Origin: Ampelocalamus luodianensis
Lineage: Eukaryota; Streptophyta; Magnoliopsida; Poales; Poaceae
Reading direction: 5' to 3'
Length of the DNA stretch: 64,000 bases
Assembly: GCA_036346255.1 (NCBI GenBank)
Contig: CM070633.1
Span: forward strand, 39,385,692 to 39,449,691
Numbering within the stretch: the first letter of the stretch is position 1; every line of letters starts with the position of its first letter. The position numbers and the translations under genes are program-made. Below are positions 1-10,084 of this stretch, one piece after another. The notes beneath the pieces were generated by a model. That model did not search any database, had not been told where the DNA came from, and saw only the letters and a program-made list of their open reading frames with translations.

Positions 1-2268
1 AATAATAGTTTTAATGGAGTAATCTCCAAATAAAGCTCTCTGCTACAGAGACAAGTTTGAAACTAATTTTAATATAAAGTTTACTAACAGTGAAAATTTC
101 CAGAAGTGGTTTCATGTAATTTGGAGTTAAACTGATTTAGTTATGCGTTTTAGAAGTTAATACATGTTTTTCAGTATACAAATAAATGGATTTCGGATTT
201 TATACGTCGCTTAAACTTTTCTCACTGAGTGCTAGCCTAGCCACAGCCGCTGACGGGAGGGACCGGGGCAACACTTTTGACCCAGTCAGCGGTGACTCGG
301 CTCGACCGCAATATACTGAAGGCGTATTCCAACGAATACGTTTTTCGAACTTCTAAACGTAAGACTGTCTTAAACGTTCAAGGAATACGTTTTCCTTTAT
401 GCGAAAATGTATTTTATAAACTACGCATTCACTTAAACTGCAATAGGGGCCCACACGTCACAGACACATTACTAGCTAATGATAACGATTAGCGCCAATT
501 ATACTGACAAAACTTCTGTTTTCGGACGTAATCGTCCGACAACAGAACTCGACGCGGCCGTGGCGCTGCCGCGCTCGCTGGCGGCGAGGGAAGGCCGGAG
601 AGTGCAAGATCTACGCGAAAACAGAAAGACAATAGCGACAGCTACCTTCAGGTGATGATTTTGCCGGTGAAGAGGCAAGGTGGCGCGCCGGCGGTGGAGT
701 CGAGCGGAGGAGGGTGTTCGGTGCGAGGGATCTCGGTAGGAGCTACCGCGCGCAATCGGTGCTAGATTTAAGCTCACGGGTTCAAGTGACGCTGATGGAG
801 AGGCACAGGGATCAAGGGTCGTCGTGTTCAACTCCGGCGGCAAGAACCAGCGGCGGTGCAGAGGGAGTCACCGCGGCGGGGGTGTTCTGAGAACAAGAAA
901 GAACAATGTGAGGTGGGAGTAGAATCAGGGCACCCATGAGACGGTCCCACAGGGTTGAGTCGACGGAGAACTCACCGTGCCATCGTCGGGGAAGAAGACG
1001 AGCTCGCACGGCCGTGAAATTGGAAATCAAGAATCACAGAGCTCCTGTGCATAATCCGACAAATAAGTTGAGGGGTTTTACTCCTTATAATCTAGTACAC
1101 GAAATGACGCGCAAGAAAGGAGGAGTATCTCACCGGAGACGAAGATGAACCCGGATTGTCCTCGAGAGCGTGCTCTGGAGGTGAGTTAGAGCACAAAGGG
1201 GAAACCGAGGCTACAAGCAAAAGCACGAGCCGAGGTTAGCCAAAATGGGAACGACATCGAATGGAGAAAAGGAAGGCATTTCCCGGATGAAGCTTACCCA
1301 AGCAGAAACCGATAGAAAGCCTCCCTCTCCTCTTTCAACCGAGGTGAAATGAGGTGGAAGGAGGGGTGCCGAGGGGATGTTATGCCCAGGCGATGACGGC
1401 ACTGGAGGCGGCGTGAAGTGGAGTTCGCTCTGGAGTGGTCCGAGGTGGCGGTGGATTCACGGCGTGCCTGGCGCCGTTCTGAGCACGTCGGGAGGACTCG
1501 GCCGCGTGGCACGGGATGCCTTCGTCGCCAACGGCTGGGGAAGACGAAGCTGACAGCTCGGCCCACCATGTCAGCGAGAGTAAGCGGCGCGCGAGAACGT
1601 GAGTCGATCGGTCTCATGCGCACCATTGGATCTAGGATGGGCGGTTGGATTCAAAAGGGGATCGGACAGATCGGAAGGGGTATGCGATCTGGGCCATTGA
1701 TCTTCCATCGGGTGGCTCACGTGCGGTGCACTTAGTGGACTCGACCGAGCCAGCTTGCCTGGGTCGGGCCCGAACCCAAGGAACAGTGCACAGGTTTGAG
1801 TCCAGGGTTTTGACTGGAATTAAAATAGCTACTCCACTTTGACCAGAGGCTTAAAAATAGAAATAAAATTCCTAAAATCATGAAATACTTTGTGGGGGTT
1901 CCTGGGATAGTCTAGTATCCATAAAAATTATGAAACCCCTACTGTTCATATTAAAATTTGTGACATTTAAATTCAAACATGTTGTATGTCTATGAATGTT
2001 GTTTGAATTTTAATTAGGTTCAAACTAGTCCCAAAATTTGGGAAAAATTATATTAATTAATTATAATTAATGTAGTATTTACATAAATTGATTACAGATG
2101 ATGATCACAACTTTTTATTACTGATTTGAAGTGAAATGTGAATTTTGATGTGTATGTTCACCTCAAATTAGATTTTCCAAGTACCATATATTATGGAAAT
2201 GTTTTGAAATCAATAATGCATGCTAATGAAATACACATTAATCCATTTTTATTGTTGGGGCTGTGACA
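1..2268 (-). mobile_element. LTR of a Tekay/Del-like gypsy element, open at left edge
   Basis: Long terminal repeat in minus orientation. Its right end, ..GGGGCTGTGACA at 2268, matches the outer terminus of the other LTRs here (GGGGATGTTACA at 35974 and 56894). It shares their layout: an AT-rich block, a cluster of ACGT-core repeats at about 315-425, a GC-rich block at about 530-1560, and an AT-rich outer end. In the minus sense, splice-donor-like CGGTGAG motifs occur near 970 and 1128. The sequence around 130-320 is clearly related to 54770-54980 of element B. No coding domain is visible, and the GC-rich open frames do not look like proteins. The left end is outside the window, so solo LTR versus full element cannot be decided. 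The flank GGGTG after 2268 could be a target duplication. Confidence 0.75.
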
Positions 2269-2465
2269 GGGTGGAGCTAGGGCGGCGGGGTGGAGCCGGG
2301 GTGGCGGGGTGGAGTCGGGCGGCGGGGTGGAGGCGGGCGGCGGGCGGGGTGGAGCAGCGGTGGAGGCGGGCGGCGGGTGGAGCCGGGGTGGAGGCGGGGC
2401 GGCGGGGTGGAGCTGGGGCGGCGGGGTGGAACCGGGGTGTAGTCGGGGCGGCGGCAGATGGATGA
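2269..2465. repeat. GC-rich minisatellite
   Basis: Imperfect tandem array built from GGTGGAG, CCGGGGTGGAG and GGGCGGCGGG units, almost pure G/C with strong strand asymmetry (G-rich on +). It lies directly between the LTR end and the CACTA terminal region, so it is probably part of the CACTA interior. Open frames through it are low-complexity artefacts. The G-runs could form quadruplexes; that is inference. Confidence 0.8.
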
Positions 2466-2865
2466 GGAAGCTAGGGATTTGAGGTTTGGGGGAGAAGTAA
2501 GTAGGTTTTTTTTACCCAAATATTGTTTTGACGGTGTGCTATACACGTCAGGAAAATTTGCCATTCGCGTGGCACAGTAAAAATTGGCGCGGTGGTCTGG
2601 CGCGTGAGGAAAATTTCCGCTCTCGAAATTCCCAAAAAATTAACCTGACGGTTGTAACCGTTAGGAAAATATATTATATTGACGGTTTTATTATAACCGT
2701 CAGGAAAATATATTATATTGATGGTTTTATTATAACTGTTAGGAAAATTGGAATTTTTCTGACAGAGGTTACTATTACCGTCACCAAAATAATAAACCGC
2801 GACGACCGTTGCGGGCCCGTCAGGGTAATTCGGGACCGTTAGGTTTGCCATGTTTTCTAGTAGTG
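2466..2865. mobile_element. CACTA (En/Spm) transposon terminal region, one end only
   Basis: The right boundary reads ..TTTTCTAGTAGTG, so the complementary strand starts CACTACTAGAAAA, the usual terminus of grass CACTA elements. Just inside lie sub-terminal repeats about 38 bp apart (2645-2760) built on GACGGTT..AACCGTC plus GGAAAATATATTATA, typical of CACTA ends. The three bases after the terminus (AAA, 2866-2868) would be the 3-bp target duplication. The other end is not in the window; the LTR at 1-2268 probably inserted into this element. No transposase is seen. Confidence 0.7.
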
Positions 2866-3281
2866 AAACGGTAAGTGAGTCAAGTCATGAACCTGGGGCA
2901 GTCACATGTTTTGCATTAACACAATGTATTTGCTACCACATATGATTGCACTAAAAAATTGTGTGTCACTTACCTCATGTACATCAATAAGCTTGTAAAG
3001 CTACTGAACTAACTTCTTGATGGATTCATCAGTTCCAGGAACAACTGTTGTAATTCGTGAAATGCCATCCTTTTCAGCTGGGCCAACAGCAAGGCTCTGG
3101 CCAGTAGTATGGTCTCATTAACAACTAGTCTAGCACTACATAACAACAAAAAGCACAACTTTTCGATTAAGAAAACCTGTATATTGTAGCCTCTGTAAGC
3201 AAAGACCCCTGTTACAATCTTGAGGACACCAGGACAATCATTCACAAGGATGGACATAGTGTGCGAGCGAAGTCCACTTGA
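2866..3281 (-). pseudogene. Acetolactate synthase small (regulatory) subunit, gene fragment
   Basis: Three minus-strand exon pieces spell part of the second ACT-domain half of the plant acetolactate (acetohydroxyacid) synthase regulatory subunit, a plastid protein that activates the catalytic subunit and mediates feedback inhibition by branched-chain amino acids. Exon at 3281-3177 encodes SGLRSHTMSILVND and GVFAYRGYNIQ. An 80-bp GT..AG intron follows (3176-3097). Exon at 3096-2974 encodes SLAVGPAEKDGISRITTVVP and LYKLIDVHE and ends at a GTAAGT donor. The next exon starts at 2892 (VHDLTHLPF) and is cut at 2866 by the CACTA terminus. A TAG replaces an expected glutamine before LYKLID. Upstream and downstream exons are missing, so it is a non-functional fragment. 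Exon structure and family match are clear from the sequence. Confidence 0.85.
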
Positions 3282-4233
3282 CTGTAACAAACAAAGTTAT
3301 TGTTAGATTAGCAACTGCACCATTACTACATTAACATGCAGATTGAGCATTGTGACTATTGCTTAAAGTTATAGAGGCCTTTGTTTATATTTGACTGGTT
3401 GCAAAGATTATGAAGATGGAAAATGAGAACTCACTACAGACCTGCAGTCATATTGGAACTGGATTCAGTATTGAATAAACATAGCATAGAGTCTATATAG
3501 AACTTAATTACACCAACCAAATTATGTTCCTGTCGCAAAATTAGAAATCTTTGAACTTGCATCTTCATCATCAAGAGCACCCCAATGGCCAATGGGCATC
3601 AAGTACTTGGCTCATTGATAAGCTCGGATATTAAAAGTGAACAAGATCATACCTGATCATTCCACGATTCTGATCCCTCTCGGCGACAACAAGCTAAATT
3701 AGCAATTAAAATACATCACAAGCAGCAGAAGCAGTAGATATTAGAACCAAATCCATAAAAACAACATAGAAAAGGAAGAGCATAGAAAGAACAAACAACC
3801 TACGTCCAGAGAACCTTTTTCAGGAGATCACAAGCAGAACAACAAAATCCTGCATTGCATGCCAAGACACAAGAATCATTTGTGTATACTTCAGCACGCA
3901 GGGAAAATCCAGCATCTCATAATTAACCACACGCGACGAATTAAATGGCTACGAATAGTGAACTACACAAAGCAAAATCCACAAAAATACTAGTACCATA
4001 TGGTTCTTTTTTTCTCCGCCGGGGGAGCAGCGCAAGAGGCAGCAGCACCGTGGGGACCAAACACTGGCGGCCGGAGGCCACGCCGGCCGGGCGCAGCGCC
4101 GGGGCCGAGGGGCTAGAGGCGGCGCTGGGCCAGGGGAGGTGGGCCGAGAGGGAGCCAACGGTAGAGAGAAAGCGGCCGGGGAGGAGCCGGAGACGGCGCT
4201 GGCAGCGGGCGCAACCGGCGGTGGCGGCACTAG
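3282..4233. other. Intergenic or ancient intronic sequence, no gene recognised
   Basis: AT-rich to 3940, then GC-rich from about 4010 to 4230. Could include upstream introns of the acetolactate synthase fragment, but I find no further exon of that family. Open frames in the GC-rich part are alanine/proline-rich shadows with no domain. Confidence 0.5.
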
Positions 4234-4398
4234 TTATACTGAGCAGCTCTTCTGTGAGATGTACTTGCTGGCGGCGCGGACCTTGTTCTTGAAGCAAATC
4301 CAATGCTTCTCGGTGGTGTTCTCTTTGAAATGGTTGTAGTACTCCTTGGCGACCTCCAGGAGGGGGAGGGCACGGGTGGGGGAGAGGTAGATGAGGAT
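4234..4398 (-). CDS. Unrecognised C-terminal ORF fragment
   Basis: The last 54 codons of a long minus-strand open frame have balanced, protein-like composition. They include EVAKEYYNHFKEN, KHWICFKNKV and a C-terminal SKYISQKSCSV before a TAA stop. The frame stays open upstream to 4707, but that part is proline/arginine-rich and probably not coding. No ATG suits this segment, so it may be one exon of a small gene or a captured fragment. I do not recognise the family. The upstream GC-rich stretch (4400-4530) resembles a 5' UTR or promoter region. Confidence 0.25.
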   Translation of the reverse strand: MLIYLSPTRALPLLEVAKEYYNHFKENTTEKHWICFKNKVRAASKYISQKSCSV

Positions 4399-4553
4399 TG
4401 AGGAGTGAGGAGGAGGGACCGCCGGACGGCGGGAGGGGAGGCGGCGGCGGTGAGGGTTAGGGTTAGCTGGGCGCGGGAGGGAGGAGTGCAGGAATTTGGG
4501 GGTTGGGGCGGGACGGCGGGAGATGCGGACGTCAGCTCTGTGCGGGAGCGGGA

Positions 4554-4740
4554 TAAATCGGATAGCATGCGGATAGTATCCGATTTTAATCTCGGATAGC
4601 CCCAGAAAACCCGGATACCTACTTACCCGATTCCGAATTCGATCCGGTGCAGAAAACCCCGGACCTGAATCCGGAAAAGGTACCCGGATATCCGGGAAAA
4701 AAACCAAATTTTAGCAATATTTATTCGGTCGGGAATTATC
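4554..4740. repeat. Cluster of GGATA/TATCC palindromes, possible hAT-like terminus
   Basis: Repeated CGGATA and TATCCG half-sites in both orientations, including the perfect 14-bp palindrome CCCGGATATCCGGG at 4683-4696 and GCGGATAGTATCCG at 4569-4582, ending near CGGTCGGGA. Dense short inverted repeats of this type occur in sub-terminal regions of hAT transposons. I cannot find matched ends, so the assignment is weak. Confidence 0.25.
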
Positions 4741-5191
4741 CACTCCATTTGCACCTTGCTTAACCACGCCGCAACGTGCAACGGCGGGAAAGAAACGTAC
4801 ACATGTATAGATATATTTTTGTGTTGTCCGGCCGGAGGGTTGCATGCACGTTGATCGAACACGTACGACGACGCCGGGGCACATACGGATTCTAATAGCG
4901 CTCGTGCCCGGCCGTGCCGTGGGTTCCGATCGATCGAGCGCATGCGTTCTTCCGAGTGACCGAGTCCTCGTCTAAGGCTTATGTTAAACTTCAAGCTATG
5001 ACCGATCGAGCGCATGCGTTCCTCGCTCGCAATAAGGTCTTGGAACGCTGTGACTTTAAGCTGCACAAGGGTAAAAAATGCTGTGACTAATGTTAAAACT
5101 TGTGGTGTTTCTTTTGGCACGACAGCTCAGTTCAGGTTGTACAGACTTTTATCTGCTTGTACACCTAACCTTCGGTTGCAGTAGTAATACT
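4741..5191. other. Non-coding stretch with a direct repeat
   Basis: No gene is recognisable. An 18-bp exact direct repeat, GATCGAGCGCATGCGTTC, occurs at 4932-4949 and 5004-5021, 72 bp apart. The rest is unique-looking sequence up to the copia-type LTR. Confidence 0.5.
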
Positions 5192-5456
5192 TGTTGTATA
5201 TCGGCCCATTTTCGAGGCACGATTATGTGTGAATACTTTACCTACACAAAGGCCCATCAGGGACTGTCGGTCCAGAAGTCCTATTAGTTAGGTTTGTTAT
5301 ATATTTCTTATTCATGCATAAAAAGAGACCTCATCCTCCTATATAAAGGGGCGCAGGGGCTCTCATTGTACACATAAGTGTACAGGCAAAGAGATCAATA
5401 AAAATAGAAGGCTAGAACTACACGACGTTCATTGGCAACGCGACCTCGATTATACA
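5192..5456 (+). mobile_element. Copia-type LTR (about 265 bp)
   Basis: A short LTR bounded by TGTTGTATATCGG and ..GATTATACA. It has a TATATAAAGG promoter at 5340-5349 and an AATAAAA signal at 5397-5403. It is followed at 5461 by GTTATCAGCACG, the internal-tRNA-Met-type primer site used by many plant Ty1/copia elements. The exact left end is uncertain by 3 bp (5192 or 5195). No copia gag-pol follows, so only the LTR and a little leader survive. Confidence 0.6.
5340..5349 (+). promoter_or_regulatory. TATA box of the copia-type LTR
   Basis: TATATAAAGG about 115 bp before the LTR end, the expected place for the U3/R promoter of a small LTR. Confidence 0.6.
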
Positions 5457-5460
5457 ACTC

Positions 5461-5472
5461 GTTATCAGCACG
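5461..5472 (+). other. Copia-type primer-binding site
   Basis: GTTATCAGCACG four bases after the LTR end; this sequence is the usual minus-strand primer site in many plant copia elements. Confidence 0.55.
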
Positions 5473-5954
5473 ATAACACTCTAAGATAAGGCTTCCTGAT
5501 ACAGTGTTTTGATCCAAGTTTTTAGTTCTAGCAGTAATGTTCTTTTAGTAAATTATTTTTATTCTACTATTCATTCCATCGATCCCGTCGGTCGGTAGGG
5601 CACACACCCTCACGTGCGCACCCACGGCGCCTTCCCCCGACCGCACTGGCCATATGCCTCCGTGTACCCACCGGCGCGCCAGCACCACAGCCGATTGGGT
5701 GCGGCCTCCACGGCGTGGCGCTGAGCGACCGAGCCGACCGACCGACGCCTCGCCGTACGAGCCGCCAGACTCCACCAAGATTAGTTCAGGTATGCCTCCA
5801 CGTACCTTTGGCAATCGTTGTCGACGAGCCGTCTAATCGTGCGCCTCTGCGCGTGCGCCTCTGCGCATGCGCCTCTGGCAACCATTGTCTAGGAAACGAT
5901 AGCATGCCTCCGCATGCATACCGCCACCATGAACTGAGCATCGGGCGCCGCCTC
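5473..5954. other. Copia leader remnant and a small tandem repeat
   Basis: No copia coding domain is seen. At 5839-5877 a 14-bp unit close to GTGCGCCTCTGCGC is repeated about three times. The rest is GC-rich sequence without a recognisable product. Confidence 0.4.
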
Positions 5955-6063
5955 CATGTGCATGCATCAAGACCTTCTATGTATGCCGAACTAGTCCCAT
6001 AATCAGTAGCTAGCTCACATAGTATATTTATCAGCGAATATCAAAACCATACATGCGTCAGGC
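5955..6063 (-). mobile_element. Short LTR-end fragment related to the solo LTR at 6872
   Basis: The stretch GAACTAGTCCCATAATCAG with AGCTCACATAG (5989-6022) matches the left end of the solo LTR at 6872 (GAACTAGTTCCAGATCAG, 6914-6931) and more loosely that at 10085. It looks like a remnant with the rest of the LTR deleted. Confidence 0.35.
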
Positions 6064-6871
6064 TTGAGCGAACACAACAACATTGTTCTTGTAGTTGTAC
6101 CAGGACAACTCTGTCGAACGCCAGTCGTTCGAATGACTCTCCTCATGGAGAATGACAAGACAACATGTCTGATCGGTCTCCTAACCACGATTCTAATTGG
6201 AGAAGAGTCACACAAACAACCGGTAATCGACAAACTCCTAGGGGAGGTAGTCGTTCACCCCTTCTTCCAAGAAATCTGCAACAACAGATGGAGACGAGGA
6301 GTATTACCCTTGTAGGGCTGAAACCTATGATAGGTGAGATCCACCTACCATTTGGTATCGTCGACTACGATCGCCTGGTGACATCAACCCTTCTTTCCTG
6401 CAAAAAAGGCGTCATGATATTATTACCGGATGTTGGGCGTTTTCACCTGACCTTCGAGTAGTTCACTGTCTCCCGCGGTTTCGACCAATGAACATGGAGA
6501 AGTTTGATGCGTCATAAAATCCCATCGAGTTTCTTCAAATCTACACCACTGCTGTTCGAGAAGTAGGAGGGTAGCATGTCATGTCTAGCTACCTTACTAT
6601 TGTGCTCGAAAGATCTGCTCGATTGTGGTTGTTAAATCAGCAACAAGAGTCGTTCTTCTCGCGGCATCACCTCTGCGATCTACTACTAGCCAACTTCTAA
6701 GGCACCTACAATCGTTCCAGAAAGGGGATGACCTGCACAGAGTGCGACAGAATTTTTATGAGAGCTTCTGCCAGTTTATCTGGTATTTCAGTCAGGTTCG
6801 CAACTCAATTTCTAAAGTTTCTGGCTCTTCTGTCATCATAGCATTTAAGCAGGGAGTCCATAGTAGAAGGA

Positions 6872-9800
6872 TGTCGGGATCCGAATTTATACATCCGAAA
6901 CCCTCTGTATATTCTGAACTAGTTCCAGATCAGTAGCTAACTCACATAGGAAACATCAATAAAATACCATCAATTTATCAATTTAACTAAAAAGATCTCA
7001 AAATAACAAATAGTAATAATAACGGGACCTTATGGTCAATGTTTACTTAACTTGCTATGCAGGGCTAAAGAAACAAATAAACTCTTACAGTGGAACAGAA
7101 AAACTTGGAAATACCAATCAACATGCCAACAAGTAATCGAGTAGAGAACACATCTTAATTTGCAAAGTCTTCATAAAACTCATGTCCGTAGAACTCTTGA
7201 GCAGCTTGATATTCTTCAACTGAGCAACAAAATTTGAAGTCATGAGCACATAAAGTACTCAACAAGTTGTAGGAAAACAATATGCAATTAATATTGATGC
7301 CAGGCTTGAGCAAAGGATTAGGTTGTATGGTTCTTTTATATAAAGAAGTATTGACGATAAATATGTAAATATATTGAAATGTGCAATTGAAAAAAATAAT
7401 TGCTTTCAAACAACCAGTGAACTTCCCATTCACTTCCCAACCAAACTGATAAGTAAGTTACCCATTCACCAAACGAACATCATATTCATCAAATGAACTT
7501 CTCATTCACACTCCGACACATTTCATAATGAAACTCCACCTCTCGCGTGAAATCCCCAAGCACGTCCATGATCGTGGACACGACTGTTTAAACAGTTTTA
7601 ACTCTATAGAGATTGTACAACTTTACCAACAAGAGATAAATTAACTCAAAGTGTCTGACTACACTTTCGTAGGTGTGCGACTAAGTGATCATTATAAGGC
7701 CTTTATAAAGCTTCTTTTTAACCCAATTACGCCCGCCAAGTTTCAACACTAAATGTGCCCCCTCTTCCTCCATATTGTGAGTATATATCTATCCCTCAAC
7801 TCACGCTTCCAAGACAGAACCGAAATTGAGACATTGCTAATTAGTTAGCCAGGTCCATCCCATACTCAGGCGAGTCTACCACAACCCACAATATGCTAAC
7901 CGTACCCTCTTTACTTCATGATCGCTCACCTGAATAGAAATCATTTTATTCAACTAAGACCAATGACATACCCTATCATGATACATACATTTTAACAATA
8001 GTGGCTACCTACCATAATTCCATATATCATTAAGTCAAATTTAATATTATTGTACATGTGATCATGAGCCTATCGCAATTAAGCATGACTAAGCATCTCT
8101 ATGATTCCCATATTGGTGATATAATTATGTCCAACTAAAATAATGACCATTCCATGGTGACACGTGATTCAGGGTATTCAAATGTTCAATAGAGGCATAA
8201 TGACAAATAGGTGATTAACTATTCCCAAAAGCAGTTGATATAAAGATAGCATGCAATTTGATATAAAACAATATAATTTTAAAAATCATATATTCAATAT
8301 GATCAAAGGCCTATGACTTGTCTTAGATTTGGCTTTGCTCAGTTACCATACTTGGATCTTCAAAGTTTGCTTTTGCTCCTGCTTCGTGAAACAGATCATC
8401 TAACGAGAGAAAACAACAAGTGAAGCACAAATAAATTCAAAATAAAATAAATAAAATCCAAAAATATTAAAACGACCTCTAAAAGAAAGAGCTCGATTTT
8501 AGATGAATTTAGAAATTTGAATGGACTGAATTGGAGTTCGAACGAAGGAGAACAGACTCTCGAAAGATTTGTTGGAAAGGAAAAAGAGAGAAAAGAATAT
8601 TCATGGAATATTCCTTCGGCTGAAAAGAAAAACAAAGTAAAATTGAAACTAACAAGTGGGGCCCACTTGTAAGTGAAAGAGAGAGAGAAAGAGAGGATGA
8701 CATGTGGGGCTGGGCAATAAGAGAGAGAATGGAATATAGAGAGAATGACAGGGGTGGCCCACATGCAAGAGAGAGAGAGAGAGAGACATGGGGCGTAAAA
8801 CAGAGGAAGTGGCGGCGGCAGCTTGTGCTCAACGGTGGCGATGGAGCAGCGGCCAAGGGGCAAAATGGGTTGTCGACGAGGAGACAGAGCTTTGGGCATT
8901 GATGGCACGGCGAGAACGGTGAGGAGGTGGCGACGCCGGTGACAATTGCAGGGGAGGAAGCGCGGGTGTGCGATGGCGACGACAAAGTAATGACGCCCAA
9001 GGGAAATGGAGGAGAGAACAGGCTCGGCGATGACACTGGGATCACGTAGAGAGGCTCAGGGAGACCGGAGGACGACGGGATCGACGGCGAATAGACGGCC
9101 GGGGGCGAGGATAAAGGTGTGGCAGCGGCGAGGTGCTAGGTTGGCAGAGAGCAAAAGAAACCAGGGGATCGTTAGATGACAACGAGGAATGCGAGGAGAT
9201 GTGCATGAAAATGGCAAGGAACTCACCAGCGGTGTGATCAAAGGAGGGGTGGCGTGGTCGGATTTGGGGAAGATGGTGCAACTACGGTGTAGGGATGCTC
9301 GAGCGAAGGAAAGGTGAGCACCTCAAAGAACGCGGCGAAGCAAACTCATCGGCGGTAGAGGCACAGACGGAGGAGCACCGATGGAGGCGCAATCCGATGA
9401 GATGACCTTTGGCAGCAGAGGCTTGTTGGTGGCGATTCGACGAAATGGCAACACAACTATAAACGAGAAGTTAGGGCTTCGAGGGAGAAGATAGAGGTGG
9501 AGGATTTGACGCGGGCGGTGAAGCTTATAAAGGTGGGCTCAGACATGGGTTGGAGGCATCTGGGAGAGAAGAAGAAAGCCAGATGGCTGACAAGGCAGGC
9601 CCGTGGGTCAGAGAGAGAAGGAGGAAGGAAGGAGCTGGGCTGGCTTGGCGCACGGGAGAAAATGGAGCTGGCCGGGCCGAGGCAAAAGAAAAGAAAAGGG
9701 TAAGGGAGATGGAATTGGGCCAGGCTGGAGAGAAAAGAAAAAGGTCAAAAGAAAAGGAATTCAGCCCAAAAGGATTATTAGAAATTCCAAAGGCTTTTGA

Positions 9801-10065
9801 ATTTTAGAAAAGCGATTAAAGCAGACCTAGCTCAAAGAAATAGCAACTAAATTGAAAAAATTCCTAGAAATTCAAGAAAATTATCTAGAATTCAAGGAAC
9901 CCATATAAAACAACTTTTTAATTTAATTGAAGTTTAGATTATTCACATTAAACTGACTTAATTTATGAAAATTCACATTAAGCTTTGACTTAAGCAAAAA
10001 AAATCAAATGGCTACTTTTGTTTTTAAAAAAGCTTCAAAAACATTCCAAAATTTGGGATGTTACA
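6872..10065 (-). mobile_element. Solo LTR L1 (3194 bp)
   Basis: Starts TGTCGGGATCC and ends GGGATGTTACA (TG..CA). Flanks are AAGGA (6867-6871) and AAGAA (10066-10070), a near-perfect 5-bp target duplication. The minus-sense strand starts TGTAACATCCC like the other long LTRs. There is no internal coding region, so it is a solo LTR left by LTR-LTR recombination, sitting inside the Tat gag. It contains the dyad module at 7564-7676 in a diverged form, a TATA box near 9525, and a GC-rich block (8780-9480) with splice-donor-like motifs. Confidence 0.85.
9525..9532 (-). promoter_or_regulatory. TATA box in solo LTR L1
   Basis: On the minus strand CCTTTATAAGC precedes the GC-rich leader-like block, as expected for an LTR promoter. 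The equivalent place in L2 has a TATTTAA (12431-12437). Confidence 0.45.
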
Positions 10066-10084
10066 AAGAATCATAGAGGATATT

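Noticed and set aside
2220..2465. 81-codon Gly/Trp/Arg-rich ORF
   Set aside because: Translation of the G-rich minisatellite; open in both strands because of base composition.
8396..9281. Several 60-178-codon minus-strand ORFs
   Set aside because: They fall within solo LTR L1, are low-complexity, and are not shared with L2.
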